37,766 nucleotides of DNA. Origin: UBA1435 sp041663285 (GTDB lineage: Bacteria; Patescibacteriota; Microgenomatia; UBA12405). This document shows, piece after piece, positions 17,355 to 26,341 of this stretch; the first letter of the stretch is position 1, and every line of letters starts with the position of its first letter. The notes beneath the pieces are model-generated. The model made no database searches. It was not told the DNA's origin and saw only the letters and a list, made by a program, of their open reading frames with translations. A program made the position numbers and the translations under genes. The stretch lies in the NCBI GenBank assembly GCA_041663285.1, contig JBAZSP010000010.1, positions 1 to 37,766 on the forward strand, in the 5' to 3' direction.

Positions 17355-18287
17355 CTAAATTTTTTGGGATTTAATAGTGTTGGTTAAAAAGGCAATTTCT
17401 TGCTCAGGAGGAACAAAAAATGTTTGGCAATTACGTGCATAACTAATTCCGACATGAAAGTCTTTGTCTTGGTTAAAAAATGAAGCGGCAATAAGGCCAT
17501 CACCGCTAAAAGACTCGTAAACCGAATGTTCAGCGATAATATGACCGCCTAGAGTTTTAATAGCGTCTAGACAGTTTATATGAGTAAGTGGAGAGCCAGA
17601 AATGGAGTGGTGATGGGTCGAGAGAACAATAAACCTAATCCTATTATTTTTTACCAAATCATCAATAGAGTTGAGAACATTTTCTTCCTCGCCTTGAGTA
17701 TCGACGTGGAGAATATCGATAGTTTTCAGATGGAATTTTTTCGCTAGTTGGCTAACGGTATAAAGAGGTATATGAACCGTTTTTCCGTCTGATGATCGAG
17801 TGAATGCTATCCGCTTTTTTGATTCCTTACCAATGGCGCCTAAAACAAAGTGAGCAGATAAGTGGTTCACAGAGAAGGTCTTTCTGCCTACATTCATATT
17901 ATTTTCATCAGGCTCCAGACAGATAACAGTAGTATTCCTCTTTTCTTTTGCCAGCCAAGCACTATAGTAAGCCCAATAAAATCCAAGTTCGATAATTGAG
18001 ACACAGGAAACAGGCAACCTTTGGACTATTTCATAAAATACTTTTTCTTCCTGTGGTTCGTGATGACCATGGGAATGCTGAATTAGATCAGTCATCCAGG
18101 ATCCACAATAACCATCAGCTGGAACAAGGACGCCATTAAACATCACCTGGACAGTAGACTGACCCATTTGTCTTACCTGGCCGGTGTTTCTGACCTTTTT
18201 TATGCCGTCACAATCCCGACAGGCGGCTGCTAGTTCAACTCGATACTGGTTTTCATCAATTATAGTATTGATAAGAATAGTATACAA
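17355..18287 (-). CDS. FkbM family methyltransferase
   Basis: The 310-residue protein has a class I SAM methyltransferase core in its middle: SIIELGFYWAYYSAWLA (motif I, Glu-Leu-Gly rather than Asp-Val-Gly), VICLEPDENNMNVGRK for cofactor binding, and the FkbM-type IDILHVDTQGEEENVLNS followed by VLSTHHH. FkbM enzymes methylate hydroxyls of sugars or polyketides. The first 80 residues are outside the core and have three cysteines. The start is uncertain: the open frame begins with TTG at 18285-18287, and no ATG occurs before the conserved part; the next upstream in-frame codon block ends in TAA. The target is probably an envelope sugar, by family only. Confidence 0.8.
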   Translation of the reverse strand: MYTILINTIIDENQYRVELAAACRDCDGIKKVRNTGQVRQMGQSTVQVMFNGVLVPADGYCGSWMTDLIQHSHGHHEPQEEKVFYEIVQRLPVSCVSIIELGFYWAYYSAWLAKEKRNTTVICLEPDENNMNVGRKTFSVNHLSAHFVLGAIGKESKKRIAFTRSSDGKTVHIPLYTVSQLAKKFHLKTIDILHVDTQGEEENVLNSIDDLVKNNRIRFIVLSTHHHSISGSPLTHINCLDAIKTLGGHIIAEHSVYESFSGDGLIAASFFNQDKDFHVGISYARNCQTFFVPPEQEIAFLTNTIKSQKI

Positions 18288-18395
18288 AATATATTTTTTT
18301 TAATAGAATCTGGCTCATCTGAAAGGATGTTAATGCAAGAAAAGGAGTGAGTTGAAGATTATCTATCGAATTTCGAAATTCTAAATAATACGAGA

Positions 18396-18401
18396 TATAA
18401 T
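18396..18401 (+). promoter_or_regulatory. -10 box (TATAAT) of the second Nudix gene
   Basis: A perfect TATAAT is five bases before the ATG at 18407. An AGGT lies between but is too close to the start to act as a Shine-Dalgarno sequence. Confidence 0.6.
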
Positions 18402-18406
18402 AGGTC

Positions 18407-18976
18407 ATGTCTAAAGGGCAAACTAGGCCAAAAGTTGTATACCAAGGAAATATTATTAGGGTGGAAGAGACAGAGAAACCGGACGGGAGAGTATTTGAAA
18501 AAGCAGTAAGATCTCCCGGAACTAGAATTATTATTCATAATAAACAAACGGATAAAATATTACTTAGCCGGGAGTACAGGGAAGAGATTAAGGACTATGA
18601 CTTCCGATTGCCCGGCGGAAAGGTTAGGGATAAAATCGCCGACTGGGACGATATCAGGGACAGAGGCGACTTGCCGGAGCTAATAGCAGAGGCATCAAAA
18701 AAAGAAGCAAGGGAGGAGGTGGGCGTTGATGTTCAGGACATCCGACTCTTCACCGTCTCAACCAGCGGCGGGCCGACCGTCGAATGGACTTTGTACTATT
18801 TTGTGACCAATACTTTTGAGCTGACAGGAAAACAGGACCTGGAACCAGGGGAAGAAATTAGTACGGTTTGGGTAAGTAGTCAGGAGGCAGTGGATATTTG
18901 CTTGTCTGGCAAAATGAGAGAGGGCAGAAGTGTGGCTGCCTTACTACAGTATTTTCATTCTGAAAACCGAATTTAA
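18407..18976 (+). CDS. Nudix hydrolase with insertion in the Nudix box
   Basis: The 189-residue protein resembles ADP-ribose pyrophosphatase-type Nudix enzymes: strands KVVYQGNIIRVEE and GTRIIIHNKQTDKILLSREYR, then RLPGGKV. The Nudix box is split: GGKVRDK is followed by about 15 extra residues (IADWDDIRDRGDLPE) before EASKKEAREEVGVDV, which carries the catalytic REExG-type helix with Lys in place of the first Arg. The insertion may shape the substrate pocket. Cytoplasmic; the substrate is unknown. It is divergent from the FkbM gene. Confidence 0.85.
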   Translation: MSKGQTRPKVVYQGNIIRVEETEKPDGRVFEKAVRSPGTRIIIHNKQTDKILLSREYREEIKDYDFRLPGGKVRDKIADWDDIRDRGDLPELIAEASKKEAREEVGVDVQDIRLFTVSTSGGPTVEWTLYYFVTNTFELTGKQDLEPGEEISTVWVSSQEAVDICLSGKMREGRSVAALLQYFHSENRI

Positions 18977-19067
18977 ACAGATATGGTTTCCGGGTGGTAA
19001 AATTGCCTGCCTTCAAGTTGCTGTTATTTTATAGAGCTCACCAAGCGTCACGGGTCCATGACAGAGG

Positions 19068-19682
19068 TTACTTATCAATAATTTTTATTTCCTCATCACT
19101 AACAGTTTCGATAAGGTTGGGGCAGTTTGATCGATAAGTGTCGAAGACTTTTTGATCTAACTTAGGATTAAAGTGGGGCCAGATTTCAAAGTCAATAATA
19201 TTTAGACCAGTCAGATCTTTAAGGCCGACGCTATTTTCGTCGGCCAAATCAGTAGCTCGTTGCGAAGAAATGTTGATGCGGGGCGTTAGAATAATGGCAC
19301 CAGCGCTGAAACCAGACAAAACAACGTTGTCCTTCTTCCAAAATTCAACAATGGCATCATCTAAACCAGACAATCGTAAGTGATTTAATAACTTAAAGGT
19401 GTTGCCGCCAGTAATCATTAATATGTTTGCAGTTAACAACTTATCTTTTTCTACCTTGGCTTCGTCTCCCCTCTTGGAATTATTTAGGTAAACAAGTTTG
19501 GCATTATTTATTTTGGTAAATTCCTGCCAAATTGGATCATATTTGGCATTTTCGGGACTATCTCCCTCGGAGGGCATATAGGCAAAAACTCTTTCGTCTA
19601 AATATTGGGGAAATAAAACCTCTGATAACCGCTCAAAAATTTGGAGGCTTGGACGAGAAAACAGGACTAATCTTTTTGACAT
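19068..19682 (-). CDS. Peptidase E-like protein (S51 family)
   Basis: The 204-residue protein shows the S51 signatures: MITGGNTFKLL (89-99), and GFSAGAIIL with Ser126 on the nucleophile elbow, followed by IDFEIWPHFNP, which fits the region of the catalytic His. Peptidase E cleaves N-terminal Asp from dipeptides; related S51 enzymes include cyanophycinase. The N-terminus LVLFSRPSLQIFERL lacks a signal peptide, so it acts in the cytoplasm. The length (about 205-230 in the family) is right. A perfect TATAAT stands five bases before ATG. Confidence 0.85.
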   Translation of the reverse strand: MSKRLVLFSRPSLQIFERLSEVLFPQYLDERVFAYMPSEGDSPENAKYDPIWQEFTKINNAKLVYLNNSKRGDEAKVEKDKLLTANILMITGGNTFKLLNHLRLSGLDDAIVEFWKKDNVVLSGFSAGAIILTPRINISSQRATDLADENSVGLKDLTGLNIIDFEIWPHFNPKLDQKVFDTYRSNCPNLIETVSDEEIKIIDK

Positions 19683-19687
19683 AAGTG

Positions 19688-19693
19688 ATTATA
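19688..19693 (-). promoter_or_regulatory. -10 box (TATAAT) of the peptidase E gene
   Basis: TATAAT is separated from the ATG at 19682 by only CACTT, a strong leaderless arrangement. Confidence 0.6.
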
Positions 19694-19818
19694 TAACGCC
19701 GATATTTTGTATTGGCTCCATTTATGAACGCATTTAAGAACCAAGACGTAGGGTTCGGATTTAGTTTACAAAACATTAAGCGAGGTTTTCCAAGTTCAAC
19801 TTACCCTGCAATCACCCG

Positions 19819-20199
19819 TCACCCTTCGACTTCAACTTGAAAACCCCCGTAAGACATTCGCTTCATGTCGAAAGGTACCTGCATATCTTTGTGATCCCCT
19901 ATTTGCTCGTTCATCTCTGCCATCACTTTAGCATTGACCTCATCGCGATGTTCTTTGGATTTAAAAATGATGAAAGAAAACCATACCGTCTCATCACCAC
20001 TCGCCCCAGCTATTTCGGTAAATGACTTCGCCTTTTCGCCACCCATTTCCTGAGGTATAAGATCGTTGCCACGACACTCATAATATCCTAGGGCACCGTG
20101 CTTTATCCATGTATCCCGACCTCTTTCTGCCATTTTCTTGTATTCGTCTGTTTTGGATTTTGGAACTACGAGAACAAATCCATCTACATATTTAGCCAT
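19819..20199 (-). CDS. DUF1428 family protein
   Basis: The 126-residue protein matches DUF1428 (YbaA-like) in order: MAKYVDGFVLVVPKSKTDEY at the N-terminus, WIKHGALGYYECRGND, ETVWFSFIIFKSKEHRDEVN and the final MSYGGFQVEVEG. The family has a dimeric alpha/beta barrel fold; its role is unknown. Length is typical. It ends in TGA, which shows that TGA is a true stop in this genome. The ATG is preceded by TAGGT, a weak possible ribosome-binding site. Confidence 0.9.
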   Translation of the reverse strand: MAKYVDGFVLVVPKSKTDEYKKMAERGRDTWIKHGALGYYECRGNDLIPQEMGGEKAKSFTEIAGASGDETVWFSFIIFKSKEHRDEVNAKVMAEMNEQIGDHKDMQVPFDMKRMSYGGFQVEVEG

Positions 20200-20546
20200 A
20201 TTGATTACCTAATTATTTAAGTTTAGCTAATAAAACGTAAATATTGAAAAGGGTTTTGAAAGAATTTAATAAGAAAAAGTTACTCTCCGACCAGTCACAG
20301 ATTACGATGCATCAGGGTTTCAAAGACTTAATTGCCTCCAGATTCTCACTTAAAGGTTTTCGTTTCAAATCGGGATATTTACAGAAAATCCAGTCATGAT
20401 GACTGGATTTTCTAACAAGTTCTGCCTAGTCGGACAACTTCTGTACAGCAGACTGGGCTGAATTACGTATTGACCCAGAAACTACACTGCAACAATCCCA
20501 ACAACAATTAACCCTTACTAATTGAGTTGTTGTTACTTATATGTAA
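20200..20546. other. Intergenic region with hairpins
   Basis: This 347-base gap lies between two minus-strand genes. It holds the near-perfect palindrome at 20383-20413 and, nearer the stop of the upstream gene, an 8-bp pair (AACAACAA with TTGTTGTT, about 20500-20535) that could end the transcript of 20547-20987. No coding frame was supported. Confidence 0.4.
20383..20413. terminator. Perfect 15-bp palindrome
   Basis: The arms AGAAAATCCAGTCAT and ATGACTGGATTTTCT are perfect complements around one central G. Because each arm carries an A-run or T-run at its end, this could be a bidirectional rho-independent terminator, or a protein-binding operator. It lies 134 bases after the membrane gene and 184 bases before the DUF1428 start. 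Confidence 0.5.
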
Positions 20547-20987
20547 TTATTTTTGAACCGGAGAATGTGTGCGCAAATTTACAATTATTTGAATAACCAA
20601 AAGTCCAAGCATAATAATTCCTCCTACACTAGAATAGTTTTTCCAAACCATCACCACAAATCCGTAATTCATCGCATAATAAAGAGCCAGATAGGGTGTT
20701 GCTTGTTTCCAATACTTTTTCAAATTCTCACGGAAAGGAATCTTCAAAATATAATCATACAGAAATTCCAAAGTTAAAAAAGCTAAAAATATCCCTAAAA
20801 AGATGCTGTAACGCACCGTTTTATGTTCCTGTTGAACCAGGAAAATCCCATAGACCGCTGGAATTGCTAAAAGAAAATAAAACTTCCCAACCCGTTTTAA
20901 AATTGTCATTTTTCCCCGAATCAAAAAAATGTAAATTAAAAACAGATTATTTACAACTCCAAGGACAAAGAATAATTCTTCTAACAT
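20547..20987 (-). CDS. Membrane protein, four or five helices
   Basis: The 146-residue protein is strongly hydrophobic with helices at about 4-22, 33-52, 58-78, 97-113 and 118-137, and Lys/Arg-rich connecting loops (RGKMTILKRVGK, IPFRENLKKYWKQ) that probably face the cytoplasm. I recognise no family. A TAAAAT box (20995-21000) is seven bases before its ATG. The gene is downstream of the defence-like operon but separated by 271 bases and has its own promoter. Confidence 0.65.
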   Translation of the reverse strand: MLEELFFVLGVVNNLFLIYIFLIRGKMTILKRVGKFYFLLAIPAVYGIFLVQQEHKTVRYSIFLGIFLAFLTLEFLYDYILKIPFRENLKKYWKQATPYLALYYAMNYGFVVMVWKNYSSVGGIIMLGLLVIQIIVNLRTHSPVQK

Positions 20988-20991
20988 AATT

Positions 20992-21231
20992 ATGATTTTA
21001 CCAATAGTCCGCGTGTTTGGCGATTTTCTGAACCTGGCCCCACCCAGACCAGCAGATGTTCCTGCCGTACTCCTAGATAATGAGGTAATGTTTCAGGTAA
21101 AGAATCAGTTAGAGATGATAATAGATGGAGAAGAAAATAAAGCACTTACGGGAAAAAATACGATCAAATTTTATTTCGATAACTTCCTTGCATTTAGACT
21201 GAATTTGTTACTTTGTTTTTTAACCAAGTAA
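20992..21231 (+). CDS. Doubtful short reading frame
   Basis: A 79-codon frame opens with ATG at 20992 in a gap between two minus-strand genes. The predicted peptide has no recognisable domain and changes from Pro-rich to a hydrophobic end. It overlaps the promoter of 20987. I give it only because nothing else fills the gap; it may well be non-coding. Confidence 0.15.
   Translation: MILPIVRVFGDFLNLAPPRPADVPAVLLDNEVMFQVKNQLEMIIDGEENKALTGKNTIKFYFDNFLAFRLNLLLCFLTK
20995..21000 (-). promoter_or_regulatory. -10 box (TAAAAT) of gene 20547-20987
   Basis: TAAAAT seven bases before ATG at 20987. Confidence 0.45.
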
Positions 21232-21258
21232 ATTCAATGGTCATATATTATAAATATA

Positions 21259-21840
21259 TTAATAACTATCAACCGTTTTATAGTGAATGGTACCGCTAGC
21301 ATAGGTATCATGACGGCTTTGAAAGCTGTTAGAACGAACACCTATATTAGTTTCCTTAAATATTGTTTGTATTAATGATATGAAGGATAAGGGGAGGGCA
21401 AAGAAACTGATGACAGTCAGAAGAGCCGTCCAATCATCGTTAAATCCTGGAGTTTTAAATGCAGTGATTAATAATATAAGAGAGATAATCGAAATAATTC
21501 CTCTTAAAATTCTGGTTTTTAGCAAATCTCTTTTTTCTTCAGCAAGATTTTTTACGAGTTGGTCCAGACTATCGATTGTAGCCTCAAACTGCACTTGACA
21601 ATATGGGCAACTCGATTTAAACGTTTCGGCACCTGTTTTTGGTCTATCCATATCCCAAAAGAAGGGTGGTCGACTAAGGCGATTCCAGTTAGTAGTTCGT
21701 TGCATAAGAAACTCTGATGTTTCTGTGCTCGAATTCTCTTGATGAACGATTTTTAGTCGTATATGCACATGCGCTTGATGTTTAGTTGCAAGTTCCTTTG
21801 TGAAGTCATCCAGATATTCTTGTTGGTCTTTTGTATGCAT
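21259..21840 (-). CDS. Membrane protein with CPYC motif, last gene of the defence-like operon
   Basis: The 193-residue protein has a soluble N-terminal half with basic and Trp/Pro-rich segments (NRLSRPPFFWDMDRPK), one CPYC (about 78-81), then a helix and two membrane helices (about 112-129 and 136-156). CPYC may bind zinc or be redox-active; one pair alone does not make a full zinc site. It follows the gene at 21871 by 30 bases on the same strand, so it probably belongs to the same operon. No family recognised. Confidence 0.6.
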   Translation of the reverse strand: MHTKDQQEYLDDFTKELATKHQAHVHIRLKIVHQENSSTETSEFLMQRTTNWNRLSRPPFFWDMDRPKTGAETFKSSCPYCQVQFEATIDSLDQLVKNLAEEKRDLLKTRILRGIISIISLILLITAFKTPGFNDDWTALLTVISFFALPLSFISLIQTIFKETNIGVRSNSFQSRHDTYASGTIHYKTVDSY

Positions 21841-21870
21841 AATTATTGATAATTAAAAGATATTTTTAGA

Positions 21871-22599
21871 CTATTTCGATTCATATTTTTTAATATCCTC
21901 GTTTTTAGAGATAAGTTCAACAAGGTCCATAGACCACCATGTTAAGAAAGTATCAAATTCTTGTTTTGAATAATACGGAGGAAAACGTCCTACACAAAAC
22001 AAAGTTTCATTTTCAAGATAAAACTTCCCTATTAAAGACACTGAATTCGCCTTGTTAAGTAGTTCTAAAAATTGAGACTTATTTTCATTTAATGTTTGTT
22101 TATTAAGACCGAAACTAATATAGACCATAAATCCAAGATCAGGGGTAAACTTGATATTGGTTGGCATTCCGTTCTTCCTGCAAACGCATCGGCTTAAATC
22201 GTCATTTACTACCTTATCGTTTATCTCAAAACCTAATGATTCAAAATGTTCTATGACCTTTTCAAAGCAATCATTGTCTGCAATATTGCTTTCTCCATTA
22301 GTTTGTTGACTTGGTCTATTATTATCAGGTCCATCTTTTGGTAAAAAGTGACTCGACGCTGGCCTTAATTCCCCGCCGCAATCTGGACAATTTCCTGCAC
22401 CAAGACCAGATTCATGGCACTTCTCACAAAATATCCTTAGGCACCTTGAGCAGGTTGTCCCGAGCCACTGATTCCACTCTTCAAGCTTAGAATCTACTTG
22501 ACACCACCCTTCTCTTTGGAATTTGTTCACTGTATTACCAAGCGGTTTAAGCTCACTTCCACATTTTGAACAAATTACAGCTCGTTTACTATTTTCCAT
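21871..22599 (-). CDS. Zinc-ribbon protein with C-terminal YbjN-like domain
   Basis: The 242-residue protein starts with three or four zinc-finger pairs: CSKCGSEL (10-17), CSRCLRIFCEKC (about 51-62) and CPDCGGELR (about 73-81). After a polar linker (KDGPDNNRPSQQTNGES) comes a domain of about 120 residues with ISFGLNKQTLNE, LIGKFYLENETLFCVGRF and a last amphipathic helix, which resembles YbjN/type III chaperone-like folds that bind partner proteins. It sits four bases after the membrane gene 22604-22969. It could bridge the DUF262 protein and a partner, but that is inference. Confidence 0.6.
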   Translation of the reverse strand: MENSKRAVICSKCGSELKPLGNTVNKFQREGWCQVDSKLEEWNQWLGTTCSRCLRIFCEKCHESGLGAGNCPDCGGELRPASSHFLPKDGPDNNRPSQQTNGESNIADNDCFEKVIEHFESLGFEINDKVVNDDLSRCVCRKNGMPTNIKFTPDLGFMVYISFGLNKQTLNENKSQFLELLNKANSVSLIGKFYLENETLFCVGRFPPYYSKQEFDTFLTWWSMDLVELISKNEDIKKYESK

Positions 22600-22603
22600 A
22601 TTA

Positions 22604-22969
22604 TTAGTCTTTGGTATTATTCAAAGCTCTGATAGCGCGGATGCCTCCAAGCAAAAAAGAAAAAAATATTAATCGCATCGGTAACATTGTGAAGAATATG
22701 AATTTATTTACGAGCCAAACAGCGGATAACTCCATGTAGTTTCCCAAACCATATATACATGTTGCCAGAATTATTGCACCCAATGATTTTTTTTGTACGA
22801 ATATCGCAAGAATAAGATATATGAAGCCTTCTGTTAGAGAATAAACTCCGAATCCTAGTTGTCTCTCTTGTTTATCTTCCTTCGACCTTTTTATGAACAA
22901 GAGGATAAAACATAAAGGCACCAATATTAACCCTGCTACCGCAATTAAAAGCAAAGTTGCAGGAATCAT
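22604..22969 (-). CDS. Small membrane protein coupled to the DUF262 gene
   Basis: The 121-residue protein has about four helices (3-25, 41-61, 64-80, 85-113) and charged loops (IKRSKEDKQERQ). Its ATG overlaps the TGA of the DUF262 gene (ATGA at 22966-22969), so translation is coupled. Family not recognised. Small membrane proteins next to nuclease-like genes are common as effectors or anchors in anti-phage operons, which is why this partner matters. Confidence 0.65.
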   Translation of the reverse strand: MIPATLLLIAVAGLILVPLCFILLFIKRSKEDKQERQLGFGVYSLTEGFIYLILAIFVQKKSLGAIILATCIYGLGNYMELSAVWLVNKFIFFTMLPMRLIFFSFLLGGIRAIRALNNTKD

Positions 22970-25386
22970 AATATTTTTTTTGCTAATATATATTTTACTC
23001 TCATTTTTATAATCTCCTGAACCACTTTGAAGTCGCTTTCATTTATGATGTGGAATCGAGTCGAACCACTTCCTTTTGATAAAACAGATTCTGATTCTGA
23101 CAATTTTTCTTTTAGAATTTTTACCTCTTCAGGGGTAGCATCTTTCAAGTCGGCATATATCCAAATTTTGGCGTAGTAGTACCAGATGGCGGTTTTACCT
23201 CTCACTTTAAGGAAATGGTCTGAACCAGTATTGCATCGAAGTATAGACGCCTCACCGTCTGGATAATCTCTGTTTACCCATTCTGGTATCCCATACACCA
23301 TCTTTTTAACAAACCCTGATTCAACTCTATTAAGGATTTCTTCATCTGTTTCGGCTCTAGTAGCAGCTTTGGTGTCATTTCGTTTCTCAATTTCAACAAG
23401 TATTATTGATAACCATTCCAGCGCAGCTTCTCCTTCTTTTTGAATAAACGGTACTATTTCGCCTCGGCTGTGTTTAACAGCATTTCTAAACTCTTTAAGG
23501 TTCAAAAACCGTTTCTCGGTTTCAATCTTTGACCTGAAAAATGAGCCAAAAACATCCCAATTCGAAAGAACTATTTTGGAATAGTCCATGATGTCACAAA
23601 AGTCGAGCAAATTTCTTGAAGCAAAATCACTTATTGTCCTTGAAGGGTCTTTGGATAAATACTCATTAACCCTTTGCCTCACTACACCCACAATGTCGCT
23701 GGGCATGTTTGTTTTCCAATAATCAGCACTTTTAAGAGCTAACTTCTTGTCTATAAAATCTCTTAATCTTCTTTCGGTATCATCAATAGCCTTGTTGACA
23801 TTATCGGCAATCACACGGCCAATTTTAGAACCCGTTACCCTGGTAATCTCTTCGAGTAGCATGGCAGACCTTAAAGCAAGAAAAGACATAAAGTCATCCT
23901 GCTTTATTGATTCGTCGTTCCTGATTAAATGAGTCTTGAGAGTATCCTCAAACTCAGGGTTAAGACTTTGATATTCCTGAAAATAAATACTTGGTTTTTT
24001 ATTTGATATTTCTTTATTAAGCTCGGCTGGAATAAAACAAAAGTTGGGCAATGAATGAACCATTATCATGGGAAATTTCTTCTGCACAATCGACTTAGGG
24101 AATACGTGGTGCTTCTCGGAGCTGTTAAAGTCGGAATAATAACCGTCTTTGAGCATCAAGGGTACGTTATTCTTGAAATGTCTTGGGTTTCTTCTGGCAA
24201 GTAAACAGAGCACACCGTTTTTAACAGCCGATTTACGATACATTCTCACTTGGATAAGAGAGTCAATATCAAGTGCAAACGGATATTTAACTATTACGCT
24301 TGCTCCACTGGCTATCTTGTCCATTAACTTCTTGTCTTCAGTCATGAGTGTTAACGTAGAGGCACTGTACCGCTCGGAAAAGGTTGCTTGCCAGAACCAT
24401 TGAGCCAGAAGCTCTGATTGTTCATGACTTAAGCTCCTGCCTTTATTTTTAGAGAACATATAAGCAACCACTGCAATCATTGTTCGATAAGGGATAAAGA
24501 CGGAATTAACTACACCTAGATTATTTCTCAAGTAATCAATAGACAAAGACATTGATTCAATTGTGTCCTGCCAGTTTTTGTTTACATCCTCGGCTCTAAG
24601 TTGCAGTTGCACGGGTCGGGTACAGGAACCTTTGGCAATAAGTGATAAGGCCTGGAGATATACCTCGTTATCAATTTCCCCAAACCCTTTAGACTTGAGC
24701 CTCTCATTTTCATTCTTAACTGCCACCCTTAAATCAAATTCAGGCGTCCAGGTACTAGCTGAAATCAAATCAAATAGATTTAACTTTTGCCCGCCCTGGT
24801 TAATCCGCTCAAAAATGTCGCAAACTTCATCTAATTCTTTATCTCGGACGTCGATAGCCGAGAAAGGATAGTTGTTAAACCGCTGGAAACACTCGTTAAA
24901 TGACTTCTTACGGTCAACCGTTAGACCCTCATAAACGTCATATCTTTCATTGGAGAGTAAATCAGATACTGAAACAAACCGCTGGTTGTCGGGAATCCTG
25001 TCAACAAATGTTTTGCCGTCCAGGTCAAAACAAATCTTTCTATAATCCCGTCCGTACAGGGTTAAACCTTTGACAGTGACATATAGTGAGGTAAGCCGTT
25101 GCTGACCATCAAGAATAAAAACTATCTTTTCGTATTTATCGGGTTTTGGTAATCCCAATTCAGCAATGTCTCGATAGAAATCATAATATTTTCTTGGAGC
25201 ATCCCAAAAGAAAAATGAGCCGATTGGATATTCAAGATAAATGCTCTCAAGAAGTTTGATAACCCGAGGCTTGTCCCAAACAAATTCTCGCTGAAATTGC
25301 GGTATCCGCAAGATTCCCTTTTCAATATCATGAACAATATCTGCTAATTTATAGTCGCCTATTATTTTAATTTTTTGTATGTCCAT
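22966..25386 (-). CDS. DUF262 / HNH-like / HEPN-like multidomain protein, candidate anti-phage nuclease
   Basis: The 806-residue protein has four parts. Residues 10-230 are a DUF262 domain (ParB/sulfiredoxin-like fold): RIPQFQREFVWDKPRVIKLL (27-46) and FILDGQQRLTSL (90-101), the DGQQR being its nucleotide-binding/catalytic motif. Residues 415-470 are HNH-like: HHVFPKS (426-432), LPNFCFIPAELNKEISNKKP. Residues 600-668 look like a Swt1/HEPN helical domain with RNAVKH (634-639), the RxxxxH of HEPN RNases. The last 120 residues are a separate alpha/beta domain. DUF262 plus HNH is the plan of GmrSD, which cuts glucosylated phage DNA using NTP. No transmembrane segment. It starts three bases after the gene upstream and overlaps the next. 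Enzyme activity and target are unproven. Confidence 0.85.
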   Translation of the reverse strand: MDIQKIKIIGDYKLADIVHDIEKGILRIPQFQREFVWDKPRVIKLLESIYLEYPIGSFFFWDAPRKYYDFYRDIAELGLPKPDKYEKIVFILDGQQRLTSLYVTVKGLTLYGRDYRKICFDLDGKTFVDRIPDNQRFVSVSDLLSNERYDVYEGLTVDRKKSFNECFQRFNNYPFSAIDVRDKELDEVCDIFERINQGGQKLNLFDLISASTWTPEFDLRVAVKNENERLKSKGFGEIDNEVYLQALSLIAKGSCTRPVQLQLRAEDVNKNWQDTIESMSLSIDYLRNNLGVVNSVFIPYRTMIAVVAYMFSKNKGRSLSHEQSELLAQWFWQATFSERYSASTLTLMTEDKKLMDKIASGASVIVKYPFALDIDSLIQVRMYRKSAVKNGVLCLLARRNPRHFKNNVPLMLKDGYYSDFNSSEKHHVFPKSIVQKKFPMIMVHSLPNFCFIPAELNKEISNKKPSIYFQEYQSLNPEFEDTLKTHLIRNDESIKQDDFMSFLALRSAMLLEEITRVTGSKIGRVIADNVNKAIDDTERRLRDFIDKKLALKSADYWKTNMPSDIVGVVRQRVNEYLSKDPSRTISDFASRNLLDFCDIMDYSKIVLSNWDVFGSFFRSKIETEKRFLNLKEFRNAVKHSRGEIVPFIQKEGEAALEWLSIILVEIEKRNDTKAATRAETDEEILNRVESGFVKKMVYGIPEWVNRDYPDGEASILRCNTGSDHFLKVRGKTAIWYYYAKIWIYADLKDATPEEVKILKEKLSESESVLSKGSGSTRFHIINESDFKVVQEIIKMRVKYILAKKIL

Positions 25387-25389
25387 AGA

Positions 25390-26338
25390 TTATGTAATTG
25401 AATCTCTTAATAGTTTATAAGCCTCAACTCCTGCTGGATGACCTTCTGGTAGGTCGTGGGTTGTAAAACAATAATCCACAAGGCTATCTAATTTAACCAT
25501 CTTTCGTATTTTTTTGTGAGCAAACTCAAGTATTGCCTGTCTTAATGAATCACTGGTCTGTATACCTAGAACAGCTATTAGGCTGCCACTCAACCCAATT
25601 TTTGCTAGCTTGGCCTGACCTTGAACCCCAATATTAAAGGTGGCTTCGACTCTGTCCCCAGTTTGAATTAGCTCAGATACTATTTCAAGGCCATCACCTA
25701 CTAATTAAAGTATCGGCCTTAAGCTCAAAGAACGCTCCAGAAGATACTTTTAATTGCTTAAGCTCTCGTCGAGTGGAATAAGCATTGCCGTTAGCATCTT
25801 TATACTCCATTATCACGTTTAACTCTGGAATGTCCTCCTTAAATGCCTTTTCTTCCGAAAGCAGATAGGTAACCTCTCGCTCCTGACCGGCGTCCAACTC
25901 AAAAGGTTCTTCCGGCGGTCTCTATTCATGCGCGAATCCTCTGATACCCCAATGAATATCTTGGGCTATTTTCTTACCAATATTGTTAATCATGACGTAC
26001 CCAAAGTGACCTTTTGGTCCACCGCTTCGACGCACTCCTATTGCATAAAGAATCGGCATATCTATATTGGTATTACCTTCCATGTTCGTCTCAATAAATT
26101 CAGTTGTTGTTTTAATCCCTTTTTGAGTTACCCCGATAGAAGTTCCACTCTTAGTGACTAAACTTACCACTCTTTCTAATAATTCACTTGGTTGCTGGTC
26201 TTTAGAGTCAAACTTTATTTCACCCGTATCTGATTCGCTAATGACATGTATGTGCTCTCCTTGTTTAGCATTTCTTTTCCCAACGATAATTATGTAAGTC
26301 TTTTCCTTCCAGATTCTGTTGAACCCAATATTTCCCAT
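25390..26338 (-). pseudogene. Unknown protein gene broken by an in-frame TAG and a frameshift
   Basis: The frame starts with ATG at 26336-26338 and gives 138 codons (GNIGFNRIWKEKTYIIIVG ... DIHWGIRGFAHE). A TAG at 25922-25924 follows, but the same frame goes on as RPPEEPFELDAGQEREVTYL ... KADTLISR to a TGA at about 25694. Sense sequence then continues in another frame (GDGLEIVSELIQTGDRVEAT ... LLRDSIT) to TAA at 25390-25392. Joined, this would be about 315 residues, mostly beta strands, soluble and unknown to me. The TAG may replace a Trp. It lies three bases after 26342-26602 and three before the DUF262 gene, so it was part of that operon. Confidence 0.6.
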
Positions 26339-26341
26339 TCT

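Noticed and set aside
20992..21231. A genuine plus-strand gene in the gap behind the defence-like operon
   Set aside because: No domain, odd composition, and it overlaps the promoter of the divergent membrane gene. Kept only as a low-confidence feature.
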